Below are positions 1 to 11,567 of a stretch of 64,000 bases of DNA, one piece after another. The first letter of the stretch is position 1; each line of letters begins with the position of its first letter. Below the pieces are notes generated by a model. That model was given only the letters and a program-made list of their open reading frames with translations, ran no database searches and was not told the origin of the DNA. The stretch lies in assembly GCA_936450465.1 (NCBI GenBank), contig OW388305.1, positions 42,670,687 to 42,734,686 of the forward strand. Direction: 5' to 3'. This DNA comes from Gibbula magus (lineage: Eukaryota; Mollusca; Gastropoda; Trochida; Trochidae). The position numbers and the translations under genes are program-made.

Positions 1-3000
1 ACAGTGTTACGTTGTCACCTTATCAAAGATTCATCAAGTGGTGCTTCTCAAAGTGTTACGTAGTCACCTTATCATCTGAGAGTCATCAAGTGGAGCTTCT
101 CACAGTGTTACGTTGTCACCTTATCAAAGATTCATCAAGTGGTGCTTCTCACAGTGTTACGTTGTCACCTCATCTAAGATTCATCAAGTGGAGCTTCTCA
201 CAGTGTTAAGTAGTCACCTTATCAGCTAGATTCATCAAGTGGAGCTTCTCACAGTGTTACGTAGTCACCTTATCTAAGATTCATCAAGTGGAGCTTCTCA
301 CAGTGTTACGTTGTCACCTTATCACAGATTCATCAAGTGGTGCTTCTCAAAGTGTTACGTAGTCACCTTTTCATCTGAGAGTCATCAAGTGGAGCTTCTC
401 ACAGTGTTACGTTGTCACCTTATCAAAGATTCATCAAGTGGTGCTTCTCACAGTGTTACGTAGTCACCTCATCTAAGATTCATCAAGTGGAGCTTCTCAC
501 AGTGTTACGTAGTCACCTTATCTAAGATTCATCAAGTGGAGCTTCTCACACTGTTACGTTGTCACCTTATCATCTAAGATTCATCAAGTGGTGCTTCTCA
601 CAGTGTTAAGTAGTCACATTATCATCTATATTCATCAAGTGGAGCTTCTCACAGTGTTACGTAGTCACCTTATCTAAGATTCATCAAGTGGAGCTTCTCA
701 CAGTGTTACGTTGTCACCTTATCAAAGATTCATCAAGTGGTGCTTCTCAAAGTGTTACGTAGTCACCTTATCATCTGAGAGTCATCAAGTGGAGCTTCTC
801 ACAGTGTTACGTTGTCACCTTATCAAAGATTCATCAAGTGGTGCTTCTCACAGTGTTAAGTAGTCACCTTATCATCTATATTCATCAAGTGGAGCTTCTC
901 ACAGTGTTACGTAGTCACCTTATCTAAGATTCATCAAGTGGAGCTTCTCACAGTGTTACGTTGTCACCTTATCAAAGATTCATCAAGTGGTGCTTCTCAA
1001 AGTGTTACGTAGTCACCTTATCATCTGAGAGTCATCAAGTGGAGCTTCTCACAGTGTTACGTTGTCACCTTATCAAAGATTCATCAAGTGGAGCTTCTCA
1101 CAGTGTTACGTTGTCACCTTATCAAAGATTCATCAAGTGGTGCTTCTCAAAGTGTTACGTAGTCACCTTATCATCTGAGAGTCATCAAGTGGAGCTTCTC
1201 ACAGTGTTACGTTGTCACCTTATCAAAGATTCATCAAGTGGTGCTTCTCAAAGTGTTACGTAGTCACCTTATCATCTGAGAGTCATCAAGTGGTGCTTCT
1301 CACAGTGTTACGTAGTCACCTCATCTAAGATTCATCAAGTGGAGCTTCTCACAGTGTTAAGTAGTCACCTTATCATCTAGATTAATCAAGTGGAGCTTCT
1401 CACAGTGTTACGTAGTCACCTTATCATCTAAGATTCATCAAGTGGAGCTTCTCACAGTGTTACGTAGTAACCTTATCTAAGATTCATCAAGTGGAGCTTC
1501 TCACAGTGTTACGTAGTCACCTTATCATCTAGATTCATCAAGTGGAGCTTCTCACAGTGTTACGTAGTCACCTTATCATCTAAGATTCATCAAGTGGAGC
1601 TTCTCACAGTGTTACGTAGTCACCTTATCATCTAAGATTCATCAAGTGGAGCTTCTCACAGTGTTACGTAGTCACCTTATCATCTAGATTCATCAAGTGG
1701 AGCTTCTCACAGTGTTACGTAGTCACCTTATCATCTAAGATTCATCAAGTGGAGCTTCTCACAGTGTTACGTAGTCACCTTATCATCTAAGATTCATCAA
1801 GTGGAGCTTCTCACAGTGTTACGTAGTCACCTTATCATCTAAGATTCATCAAGTGGAGCTTCTCACAGTGTTACGTAGTCACCTTATCATCTAGATTCAT
1901 CAAGTGGAGCTTCTCACAGTGTTACGTAGTCACCTTATCATCTAAGATTCATCAAGTGGAGCTTCTCACAGTGTTACGTAGTAACCTTATCATCTAAGAT
2001 TCATCAAGTGGAGCTTCTCACAGTGTTACGTAGTAACCTTATCATCTAAGATTCATCAAGTGGAGCTTCTCACAGTGTTACGTAGTCACCTTATCATCTA
2101 AGATTCATCAAGTGGAGCTTCTCACAGTGTTACGTAGTCACCTTATCATCTAAGATTCATCAAGTGGAGCTTCTCACAGTGTTACGTAGTAACCTTATCA
2201 TCTAAATTCATCAAGTGGAGCTTCTCACAGTGTTACGTAGTCACCTTATCATCTAAGGTTCATCAAGTGGAGCTTCTCACAGTGTTACGTAGTCACCTTA
2301 TCATCTAAGATTCATCAAGTGGAGCTTCTCACAGAGTTACGTAGTAACCTTATCATCTAAGATTCATCAAGTGGAGCTTCTCACAGTGTTACGTAGTCAC
2401 CTTATCATCTAGATTCATCAAGTGGAGCTTCTCACAGTGTTACGTTGTCACCTTATCATCTAAGATTCATCAAGTGGAGCTTCTCACAGTGTTACGTAGT
2501 CACCTTATCATCTAAGATTCATCAAGTGGAGCTTCTCACAGAGTTACGTAGTAACCTTATCATCTAAGATTCATCAAGTGGACCTTCTCACAGTGTTACG
2601 TAGTAACCTTATCTAAGATTCATCAAGTGGAGCTTCTCACAGTGTTACGTAGTCACCTTATCATCTAAGATTCATCAAGTGGAGCTTCTCACAGTGTTAC
2701 GTAGTCACCTTATCATCTAAGATTCATCAAGTGGAGCTTCTTACAGTGTTACGTTGTCACCTTATGAGCTAGATTCATCAAGTGGAGCTTCTCACAGTGT
2801 TACGTAGTCACCTTATGATCTTGATTCATCAAGTGGAGCTTCTCACAGTGTTACGTTGTCACCTTATCATTTAAATTCATCAAGTGGAGCTTCTCACAGT
2901 GTTACGTAGTCACCTTATCATCTAAGATTCATCAAGTGGAGCTTCTCACAGAGTTACGTAGTAACCTTATCATCTAAGATTCATCAAGTGGAGCTTCTCA

Positions 3001-5664
3001 CAGTGTTACGTTGTCACCTTATCATCTAAGATTCATCAAGTGGAGCTTCTCACAGTGTTACGTAGTCACCTTATCATCTAAGATTCATCAAGTGGAGCTT
3101 CTCACAGAGTTACGTAGTAACCTTATCATCTAAGATTCATCAAGTGGAGCTTCTCACAGTGTTACGTAGTCACCTTATCATCTAAGATTCATCAAGTGGA
3201 GCTTCTCACAGTGTTACGTAGTCACCTTATCATCTAAATTCATCAAGTGGAGCTTCTCACAGTGTTACGTTGTCACCTTATGAGCTAGATTCATCAAGTG
3301 GAGCTTCTCACAGTGTTACGTAGTCACCTTATGATCTTGATTCATCAAGTGGAGCTTCTCACAGTGTTACGTTGTCACCTTATCATTTAGATTCATCAAG
3401 TGGAGCTTCTCACAGTGTTATGTAGTCACCTTATCATCTAAGATTCATCAAGTGGAGCTTCTCACTGCGTTACGTAGTCACCTTATCATCTAAGATTCAT
3501 CAAGTGGAGCTTCTCACAGTGTTACGTAGTCACCTTATCATCTAAGATTCATCAAGTGGAGCTTCTCACAGTGTTACGTAGTCACCTTATCATCTAAGAT
3601 TCATCAAGTGGAGCTTCTCACTGTGTTACGTAGTCACCTTATCATCTAGATTCATCAAGTGGAGCTTCTCACAGTGTTACGTTGTCACCTTATCATCTGG
3701 ATTCATCAAGTGGAGCTTCTCACAGTGTTACGTAGTCACCTTATCATCTAAGAGTCATCAAGTGGAGCTTCTCACAGTGTTACGTAGTCACCTTATCATC
3801 TAGATTCATCAAGTGGAGCTTCTTACAGTGTTACGTAGTCACCTTATCATCTAAGTGTCATCAAGTGGAGCTTCTCACAGTGTTACGTTGTCACCTTATC
3901 ATCTAAGATTCATCAAGTGGAGCTTATCACAATGTTATGTAGTCACCTTATCTAAGATTCATCAAGTGGAGCTTCTCACAGTGTTACGTAGTCACCTTAC
4001 CATCTAAGATTCATCAAGTGGAGCTTCTCACAGTGTTACATAGTCACCTTATCATCTAGTCATCAAGTGGAGTTTCTCACAGTGTTAGGTAGTCACGTTA
4101 TCATCTAGATTCATCAAGTGGTGCTTCTCACAGTGTTACGTAGTCACCTTATCATCTAAGATTCATCAAGTGGAGCTTCTCACAGTGTTACGCTGTCACC
4201 TTATCATCTAGATTCATCAAGTTGAGCTTCTCACAGTGTTACGTAGTCACCTTATCATCTAAATTCATCAAGTGGAGCTTCTCACAGTGTTACTTAGTCA
4301 CCTTATCATCTAAGAGTCATCAAGTGGAGCTTCTCACAGTGTAACGTAGTCACCTTATCATCTAAGATTCATCATGTGGAGCTTCTCACAGTGTTACGCT
4401 GTAACCTTATAATCTAAGAGTCATCAAGTGGAGCTTCTCACAGTGTTACGTAGTCACCTTATCATCTAGATTCATCAAGTGGAACTTCTCACAGTGTTAC
4501 GTTGTCACCTTATCATCTAAGATTCATCAAGTGGAGCTTCTCACAGTGTTACGTTGTCACCTTATCATCTAAGATTCCTCAAGTGGAGCTTCTCACAGTG
4601 TTATGTAGTCACCTTATCTAAGATTCATCAAGTGGTGCTTCTCACAGTGTTACGTAGTCACCTTATCATCTAAGATTCATCAAGTGGAGCTTCTCACAGT
4701 GTTACGCTGTCACCTTATCATCTAGATTCATCAAGTTGAGCTTCTCACAGTGTTACGTAGTCACCTTATCATCTAAATTCATCAAGTGGAGCTTCTCACA
4801 GTGTTACTTAGTCACCTTATCATCTAAGAGTCATCAAGTGGAGCTTCTCACAGTGTAACGTAGTCACCTTATCATCTAAGATTCATCATGTGGAGCTTCT
4901 CACAGTGTTACGCTGTAACCTTATAATCTAAGAGTCATCAAGTGGAGCTTCTCACAGTGTTACGTAGTCACCTTATCATCTAGATTCATCAAGTGGAACT
5001 TCTCACAGTGTTACGTTGTCACCTTATCATCTAAGATTCATCAAGTGGAGCTTCTCACAGTGTTACGTTGTCACCTTATCATCTAAGATTCATCAAGTGG
5101 AGCTTCTCACAGTGTTATGTAGTCACCTTATCTAAGATTCATCAAGTGGAGCTTCTCACAGTGTTACGTAGTCACCTTATCATCTAAGATTCAACAAGTT
5201 GAGCTTCTCACAGTGTTACGCTGTCACCTTATCATCTAAGAGTCATCAAGTGGAGCTTCTAACAGTGTTACGTAGTCACCTTTTCATCTAACATTCATCA
5301 AGTGGAGCTTCTCACAGTGTTACGTAGTCACCTTATCATCTAGATTCATCAAGTGGAGTTTCTCACAGTGTTACGTAGTCACCTTATCATCTAAGATTCA
5401 TCAAGTGGAGCTTCTCACAGTGTAACGTAGTCACCTTATCATCTAAGAGTCATCAAGTGGAGCTTCTCACAGTGTTACGTAGTCACCTTATCATCTAGAT
5501 TTATCAAGTGGAGCTTCTCACAGTGTTACGTAGTCACCTTATCATCTAAGTGTCATCAAGTGGAGCTTCTCACAGTGTTACGTAGTCACCTTATCATCTA
5601 AGTGTCATCAAGTGGAGCTTCTCACAGTGTTACGTAGTCACCTTATCTTCTAGATTCCTCAAGT
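1..5664. repeat. Minisatellite, about 52-bp unit, about 110 copies
   Basis: Head-to-tail copies of a unit whose core reads TCATCAAGTGGAGCTTCTCA followed by CAGTGTTACGTAGTCACCTT. The commonest length is 52 bp, with 49- and 51-bp variants caused by loss of ATC or A next to the ATCTAAGAT segment. The array runs off the left edge and decays at 5650-5664. The first 1.3 kb alternates two unit types (TTATCAAAGAT with GTGGTGCTTC, and ATCTGAGAG), giving a dimer of about 101 bp; later units are more uniform. Short open frames at 12-209 and 961-1263 merely translate the repeat. There are no unique spacers, so it is not a CRISPR array. Confidence 0.97.
4110..5140. repeat. Higher-order duplication of about 514 bp inside the 52-bp array
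   Basis: A block of about ten units is repeated head to tail. The rare variant ACGCTGTAACCTTATAATC occurs at 4396 and again at 4910. The variants ACGCTGTCACC, GTGTTACTTAG, CATCATGTGG and GTGGAACTTC recur at the same offset. This shows multi-unit amplification rather than single-unit slippage. Confidence 0.8.
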
Positions 5665-6475
5665 ATGCAATAATCATCCATTCTGAATAACACAAACGGG
5701 CAAACGGATCCTTGTGAAAGGTTCATGGATGAAATAGATAATTCCTTTACTCGACAGAAAAATAGCAGCATTTAAGTAATACAATCGTAATGTTTTGCTA
5801 AATATTCTCAGATGTTTCAAATCAATTCCATAAAGCTAATTCAGTTGATTATGAACGATCAGTGATTATGAACGCTCGTTTAATACGAAACCATTTACTC
5901 GTTCAATAAGAATTGTATTACATAGAAGATCGTTTAGTATCCTCTATTTACATAGTTTACATTTGTGTTATTTAAACACTCAAACCCTTTGATATAAGTA
6001 TTATTTCGATTCAAAATATCAAATCTTCACAAGGTCTTTTTAAAATGACCAGGTTAACGTATCACTAACCAACAACAAGATAAGACTGACATTAGAATGT
6101 TCTAAAACCATTACCTACATAAAGTTTCAAGGCACAGAAGTCGAACATGCCAAGTAGCACAGGCCTTTCACACATTAAATCAAACATTATTCCAACATCT
6201 CTAACTTCATCTTAGTTATATGAGTATTTCTTTGAAATAGAATCACAACTTTTTTTTTATAAAAAGCAAGTCCATTGAAACAGCATGAACTGTGTCCACA
6301 AGAGAAGAGTAGCAGGAAAAAGACATATCAGGGAAACTCACTTGACCTTTTGTTCTGAAGGTGAATTAGATCTGGCATCTAGATGTGGCAATATTGTAAC
6401 GAATCCTTCAATTTATTGGTAACTTGAACATCAACCTTGGGGCAGTTTCAGAAATCATTTCCATTTGTTTCATAT
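5665..6475. other. AT-rich unique DNA, no gene seen
   Basis: Unique AT-rich sequence follows the array. I see no open frame of note, no tRNA-like boxes and no clear repeat. Confidence 0.6.
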
Positions 6476-6622
6476 AGAATACTAAACGTCGTCCCGTTTG
6501 ATAACTTGTTTATGAAACCAGTGGATGGTTTGGTATTTTAACGAGCGAAAGCGAGTTAAAAACCGATGCCATGCACGAGTTTCATTAACATGTTATCAGA
6601 CGGGACCGAGTTTAGTATTTTA
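6476..6622. repeat. Imperfect inverted repeat (fold-back)
   Basis: GAATACTAAACGTCGTCCCG and following bases at 6476-6522 are matched in reverse complement by the segment ending CGGGACCGAGTTTAGTATTT at 6574-6622. The arms are about 47 bp with several mismatches. A second weak pair (ATTACTCAATGATG near 6626, TTGAGTAATAA near 6847) lies outside it. It resembles an old MITE; no target duplication is clear. Confidence 0.55.
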
Positions 6623-6728
6623 TTTATTACTCAATGATGTAAAAAGCGCTGAATTGCAAGAACATCGTTTTTAGTGATGCTCACTTGCAAATTGGTCACC
6701 CGCTATTACAGTCGCGCGGATAACATTG

Positions 6729-6758
6729 TGACGTCAACCAAACACGAGTATGACGTCA
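6729..6758. promoter_or_regulatory. Two CRE-like palindromes
   Basis: TGACGTCA occurs exactly at 6729-6736 and 6751-6758, 22 bp apart, and a third partial match (TGACGCTA) follows. TGACGTCA is the CREB/ATF consensus. No gene is visible nearby, so a role is only a possibility. Confidence 0.35.
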
Positions 6759-6964
6759 CGCGCCGATTATGACGCTACGGCAGCATGCGGTGGTATCACA
6801 CGTGTGTAACCAACTCATTGATATCTAATGAGTGATCTCACCACGGTTGAGTAATAAAGTGATCATGAACTTATCATTCATAGATGTGTCTTTTAATTTT
6901 ATTCTGTAATCATTCCATTAGGTAACTGCCCAGCTTAGATGTAATGTACAGGTGACCGTGTTTG

Positions 6965-7120
6965 AATAATAATAATAATAATAATAATAATGAATATTTT
7001 TATAGCGCCTGACCTCATAAATTGAGCACTAGGCGCTTAACAAAAGTGGTGAGTATGAGTGGTTAGTATGAATGAATAAACAAACATGGAAATACAAAAA
7101 AGAGACACACAAAACATAAA
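6965..7120 (+). repeat. (AAT)n microsatellite with dispersed TATAGCGC repeat
   Basis: (AAT)n at 6965-6992 leads into TTTTTATAGCGCCTGACC and later ACTAGGCGCTTA. A related (TAA)n plus TATATAGC start is found at 27022. This combination is a common dispersed metazoan repeat type, so I treat it as interspersed repeat rather than gene. Confidence 0.6.
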
Positions 7121-7262
7121 GAAGGGAGATACAAAGAAGAGGTTAAGTTTCATTATAAGATCGTTGAAAAAGAAATGTTTTTAGAGATTCTTGAAGGTAG
7201 CTTTATTTAATGGTTGTCTGAGATTTTAAGGCAGCTTGTTCCATATGAGAGGTCCTTGATAT

Positions 7263-7625
7263 TTAAAGGGGCAGAAGCACGTTTTTTCAAAATTTTATTT
7301 TTTCAAATTTCCAATTTAAAATGATAGTTTATGCCATTTATATTTACTTTAGAGGGTAAAACATCTTATCACTCAAACCAATTATCTGTAGTGGTAATAA
7401 CAATGTTGCATATTAAGCAAAAATTGCACGGCGGCCATTTTATTGTGAACCCATTTTATTATTTTGAATGACAAAAACGATTCTCATGATTATCCGGAAC
7501 ATGTATACTCATTTTTAACTTGATTTTCTGAAAGAGAGAAGGGCGTTTTACTATTGGGGACATCATTTTCAAAATACATTTCATCGACATAATTTCAGCG
7601 AAAAAACGTGCTACTGCCCCTTTAA
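7263..7625. mobile_element. TTAA-flanked palindromic MITE, family A copy 1
   Basis: Begins TTAAAGGGGCAGAAGCACG and ends CGTGCTACTGCCCCTTTAA, so the termini are inverted repeats of about 22 bp and a TTAA lies at both ends. The interior carries the family signature GGCGGCCATTTTATTGTGAA. TTAA target duplication is typical of piggyBac-type transposition. There is no transposase, so it would depend on one elsewhere. Five more copies occur in this window. Confidence 0.85.
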
Positions 7626-7681
7626 AAGAGCACACATGCGTGATATTTGATATTTGATATTTAAATGAATACAGTGCGTAA

Positions 7682-7713
7682 GGGTATTCGGGATCACGGG
7701 TATTCCGGATCAC
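7682..7713 (-). repeat. Two tandem copies of the 16-bp GTGATCCGGAATACCC motif
   Basis: Read on the minus strand, GTGATCCGGAATACCC (7698-7713) is followed directly by GTGATCCCGAATACCC (7682-7697). Exact or near copies recur at 12060-12076, 12412-12427 and 20887-20902. Function unknown; it contains an ETS-like CCGGAA core. Confidence 0.7.
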
Positions 7714-7929
7714 TTGGACGTCTATTTAAATCTAGGAAGTGCAAACCTGGATGGATTTCTTCACTCAATGTCTTATTTTAAAGCTGTGTCAATGTTCTTC
7801 AAGATGGCAGCCGGGAGTTTACTTGCGCACCCTGTAACGAGCATACCTATCATTGCGGTCAGCTGTCGCTTGCGCGTCAGAAATAGGTCACTCATTTAGG
7901 ACATCCTATTATTTAATTACTAACCTCCG

Positions 7930-8070
7930 ACAAGTGACCTTAGCCTTATAGCCATATAACATGTAATCGACTCATTCCCACAGAAGTAATGAAACATCAT
8001 TACACAGATCAATCGGAGTTACCCGCCCCTCACTTGTCCACTGGGTGGCGTGACCTGTCATTCACATTAC
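7930..8070. repeat. Left inverted terminal repeat of the DIRS-like element
   Basis: ACAAGTGACCTTAGCCTTAT through TTCACATTAC is the reverse complement of 11717-11873, apart from a few changes and a G-run in the right copy. Outside it, the left end has a short extension (7906-7929) unrelated to the right-hand extension. Confidence 0.92.
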
Positions 8071-8325
8071 AGAGTCGGTAGTGTGCAGACGTGTTTTCTG
8101 TATCTCTCCCGATTGTTTGAGCTATATAATTAACGTGTTTTGATTGTTTTCTAGACTCTTTTACTTACCTTAGTTAAGTTCCCCGCTGTCCCGTATCATA
8201 TTCATTCCTCGCGAGTGAATTCGGTGTTTCAGTCAGGGGTGTTGGTTAACACAGTGTGTTGACCTGGATTAGTGGAGCGCGGGTTGTCGATTGCTCGTGC
8301 AGCTCGTGCAGCCCGGGGGCCGGAC

Positions 8326-8870
8326 GGTTGTTCTACCCCCTTGCGTAACAGCTTTGATTGTGTTGGGGATTTGACTGTCTTGTGCGTTAGGCCTTCTGGA
8401 CGGTCGCTTGCCGCCTGCCGTCTGCCGTCTGCCGTCTGCCGCCTACCGTCTGCTAGGCGATAGCTTTCCGTAGGCCGCTTGGACAGGTGGTCTACCCCCT
8501 CGCGTGACAGCTTTGACTGCCTTGTGCGTTAGGCCGTCTGGACGGTCGCTTGCCGCCTGCCGTCTGCCGCCTACCGTCTGCTAGGCGATAGCTTTCCGTA
8601 GGCCGCTTGGACGGGTGGTCTACCCCCTCGCGTGACAGCTTTGACTGCCTTGCGCGTTAGGCCGTGCCGCCTGCCGCGTGGATCATTGGACAGGCGCTTG
8701 CCGCCTGCCGCCTGCCGCTTGCCGCCTGCCGTCTGCTTAGCGCTAGGTTCTCGTGGGCTGGTTGGACAGACGCTTGCCGTCTGCCGTCTGCCGTCGGCCG
8801 CCTGCCGTTGGCCGCCTGCCGTCTTCCGACGCTTGCGCTTGGACTGTAGGCCGCGCTTGCTGCCTCTCAG
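8326..8870 (+). repeat. GC-rich tandem repeats in the DIRS leader
   Basis: Three imperfect copies of a block of about 125-165 bp, starting near 8326, 8485 and 8613. Each contains CTACCCCCTCGCGTGACAGC or a variant, then runs of CGCCTGCCGTCTGC. The 7-mer-like CTGCCGT/C runs expand between copies. It lies between the left terminal repeat and the gag-like ORF. Several overlapping open frames on both strands here are by-products of the GC-rich repeat. Confidence 0.8.
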
Positions 8871-8873
8871 GTG

Positions 8874-9581
8874 ATGGACTTAGTTCGCTGCGACTCAGCG
8901 GCCCCGTACTGGGCGTACTGCGGACGGTGCGGGTCACGCAAGTCGGCGAGCTACGACCCTCATGTCGTCTGTCGCCTGTGCAGGAACACTTGCCCGGAGG
9001 ATAACCGGTGTGTGGAGTGCGAGGATCTCTCCCCGGAGCAGCACAGGCGTTACCGCTCTTCTATCCGCAAGAGCGAGTCGCAAAGCCGCTGCAAGGGCAA
9101 CAGACGTCCGACCACGGGGTCGTCCGTGGCAGGGAACCTAGCCCAGATTATGCTAAGTGCCTCCCGCATCTCAGCGGGGGTCACTAACCTGAGGCGGGAC
9201 GGATTTCTCGCACGTACCAATCTCCCGGTGGAGATGCGCACCCGTGTCAGCAGCGCTCCAGCAGCGTCGTCGACGCTGTTCGACGGGCAGGTCGCAGAAG
9301 CTCTGCGACACCGCCAGGAGACCCAACAGCAGGAGCTGACCAACCGCTTGGCAGCGGGAGGCGGCAGGGTCTCCTCGGTGGTGACAACACCCAAGAAGTG
9401 GAAGGGTGGCACTCCGCAATCCCCCGCCGGCTCTAGGACCGTCGGGGTTTCCTTTCGGGACGGGGGCCGGCCAGGCAAGGGCCGTGGCGGCTACAACGCC
9501 GGCCCCTCTCCAAAGAGGACATCCAACAAGTCACAGGGGAGTAAGGGACGCGCCTACGGAGGAACCAACAAGAAGAGGTGA
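8874..9581 (+). CDS. Gag-like ORF1 of the DIRS-like element
   Basis: 235 codons from the ATG at 8874; the codon before it is a GTG, so I take the ATG. The N-terminal third is rich in Cys pairs that could bind zinc: C16-x2-C19, C33-x2-C36, C40 and C46-x2-C49, with C6 nearby. The C-terminus is basic and Gly-rich (GRPGKGRGGY, then KGRAYGGTNKKR). DIRS elements place a nucleic-acid-binding gag-like protein of this type at this position, so an RNA-packaging role is inferred. It overlaps the start of the RT frame (9406-9581), which lies in the +1 frame, suggesting frameshifted or independent expression. No internal stop is seen. Confidence 0.75.
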   Translation: MDLVRCDSAAPYWAYCGRCGSRKSASYDPHVVCRLCRNTCPEDNRCVECEDLSPEQHRRYRSSIRKSESQSRCKGNRRPTTGSSVAGNLAQIMLSASRISAGVTNLRRDGFLARTNLPVEMRTRVSSAPAASSTLFDGQVAEALRHRQETQQQELTNRLAAGGGRVSSVVTTPKKWKGGTPQSPAGSRTVGVSFRDGGRPGKGRGGYNAGPSPKRTSNKSQGSKGRAYGGTNKKR

Positions 9582-10665
9582 CTCCTGGGCGCCACCTCTC
9601 CTACCGCCGGCAGCGGTAGAGGTGCGAGACGGGCCCGTAGGAGGCCGTCTCTCAACTTTTGTGGCCAATTGGAGGCAGTTGGGCCTGGACGAGTACGTCT
9701 GTCAGACGCTGGAGCGTGCGTTTCGTATTCCCGAGCTCACCCGCCCCCCCTTGACTTGTTCGCCAGTGGAACGTCCGCTAGAGCCGGAACGGCTCGCACG
9801 CACACTGGAACAAGTGGAGATCCTAATCACCAAGGAGGCGGTGAGTGAGCTTCCGCTCCAGGGTCTGACAACGAGGTTCTACTCTCCAGTATTCGTGAGA
9901 CCGAAAAAGGACCCGAAAAAATGGCGGCTGATTCACGACTTGAAACAGTTCAACCGCTCCTACCTCGAGCGGCTCTTGACCGTGCTGTCCATCATGCGGT
10001 TGCTACAACCATACAGCCACATGGTGTCGTTGGACCTCCAGGACGCGTACTTGCATGTCCCAATCCACCCAGCGGATTGCAAGTACCTCCGATTCGTCCT
10101 GGCGGGCCGTCACTTCCAGTGGAATGTGTTACCCTTCGGGATTTCGACAGCCCCTTGGCTATTCACTCGGGTGACCCAACCCATCGTCGAGTTCCTTCAC
10201 AGGCACGATATCCATTTCGCGATGTACGTGGACGATGGGTTCGGGAGCCACTGCTCCCCGTCAGTTCTGGCCGGACAAAGGGACTTTGTGATCGCTCTGT
10301 TCAGACGCCTGGGTTGGCTTGTCAATCTGGACAAGTCGGACCTAGTGCCGACGACGTCGCTCGTCTTCCTGGGCGTCCGTCTGGACCAGACGCAGGACAA
10401 GGCCTTTGTCACGGAGGAACGGATGGGCCGTTACAGGGAACTCCTAGCAGACGCGTGTCGCGGGCCTCTCTCGCTCAGACAGTGGCAACGTCTGCTAGGG
10501 TTCTTGACTTCAGCTCAGGACTTCACGAGGAGGGGAAGGCTTCACCTCCGGCCCCTCCAGATAGTACTGAACGGACACATTCGGGAGGTATCTTGCCGCC
10601 ATCACATCAGGATGCCGCAGGATCTCATTCACCACCTTCGATGGTGGCAGGACGAAAGCCACTGA
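9406..10665 (+). pseudogene. DIRS reverse transcriptase, RNase H missing
   Basis: Open frame of 419 codons with no ATG near its start. RT motifs appear in order: VFVRPKKDPKKWRLIHDLK (motif 1-2 region), SLDLQDAYLHVPIHP (motif A with its catalytic Asp), LPFGISTAPW (motif B), YVDD at 10225-10236 (motif C) and VFLGVRL (motif D-E region). All three catalytic Asp residues are present, so the polymerase core looks intact. The frame stops straight after RWWQDESH at 10665. In DIRS elements an RNase H domain follows at this point; here the sequence passes directly into recombinase sequence in another frame. I read this as an internal deletion. Confidence 0.85.
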
Positions 10666-11345
10666 CGGACACGACGCTGCTGCGTCTCACCATAAAAACT
10701 TCCTTCTTAGTGGCGATGGGGTCAGCGGCCAGAATATCAGAGTTGCACGCGCTGCAAGCTGATTTGCTCAGGTTTGAGGTGAGAGATGGAGGGTCAGCGA
10801 CCTTGGGTCTGGCACCGGAGTTCCTGTGTAAGAACCAGGGCGCTGACGAGCGTGGACGGACCTTCACTCTGCCATCAATCTCCTCGGCTATCGAGCCGAC
10901 GGACGAACAAGAACGTCTCCTTTGTCCAGTACGCGCTCTGCGCATCTACGTTGAGAAGACGCGCTCGCTGAGACAAGGGAGACGCAGGCTATTCTTGCCC
11001 CACTCCCAGACGAGCTCGAAGGAGTTGGACAAGAGGCAGCTGGGAGTTTATCTCAGGTCGGCAGTGGTGGACGCCTACAAGGCGGCCGGACTGCCGGCAC
11101 CGGCGCGGACCAATCCGCATGAGATCAGGGCCATATCGGCGACTATGGCCCTACACAGCAACCTGTCAGTGGCGGACATCATGGCCGGCTGCTTTTGGAA
11201 GTCGGGCTTGGTGTTCGCCAACCATTACCTGCGCGATGTCTCCACGGAGGACCTGGAGGGCGTAGCCCGTCTAGGGGCGCAGGTCTTTGCCCAGCAGCGA
11301 ACCACGGGTGCCCCCCCTGGCAGGGGACGCAACCATCCACGCTAA
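10657..11345 (+). pseudogene. DIRS tyrosine recombinase, C-terminal catalytic part
   Basis: Recombinase-like residues start after the presumed deletion junction near 10657, in a different frame from the RT; the frame is open upstream to 9921 but that part overlaps RT and has no recombinase similarity. Catalytic residues can be placed: Arg in SAARISELHAL (codon 10731), the HEIRAI box with His at 11118 and Arg at 11127, and Tyr in ANHYLRDV (codon 11226), preceded by GCFWKSG typical of DIRS recombinases. The family integrates a circular DNA copy at a short matching site. The N-terminal core-binding domain is absent, so the product is probably inactive. Confidence 0.85.
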
Positions 11346-11386
11346 CAAGCACTCACGAGTTGAGAGCGGCTCATATTTAACCATTG

Positions 11387-11392
11387 AATAAA
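11387..11392 (+). promoter_or_regulatory. Polyadenylation signal AATAAA of the DIRS-like element
   Basis: AATAAA lies 42 bp after the recombinase stop and is followed by a T/G-rich stretch, the usual context for 3-prime end formation. Confidence 0.5.
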
Positions 11393-11567
11393 TTGTTTTG
11401 AATGGTTATACGGGGTTTTTGTGGTGTTTTAATTAGGGATCGTTGACTGCGAGAGGTCTGACAATTATCCTCATTAGAACGATCGCTCGCTAGGTCGCCG
11501 ATCACCAGATCAATCTTGAGAGTTACCGCTATGTGACGAACTCTACCCACCACCTACAGTGGTATCA

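Noticed and set aside
1..5664. CRISPR array
   Set aside because: Units are contiguous with no unique spacers, no cas genes are present, and the context is eukaryotic.
8272..9004. Several small Arg/Pro/Leu-rich frames in the DIRS leader
   Set aside because: They follow from the CTGCCGTC microrepeats being open in several frames on both strands.
9921..10656. N-terminal part of the open frame leading into the recombinase as coding
   Set aside because: It overlaps the RT in another frame and shows no recombinase-like residues; it is a shadow frame of the GC-rich RT sequence.
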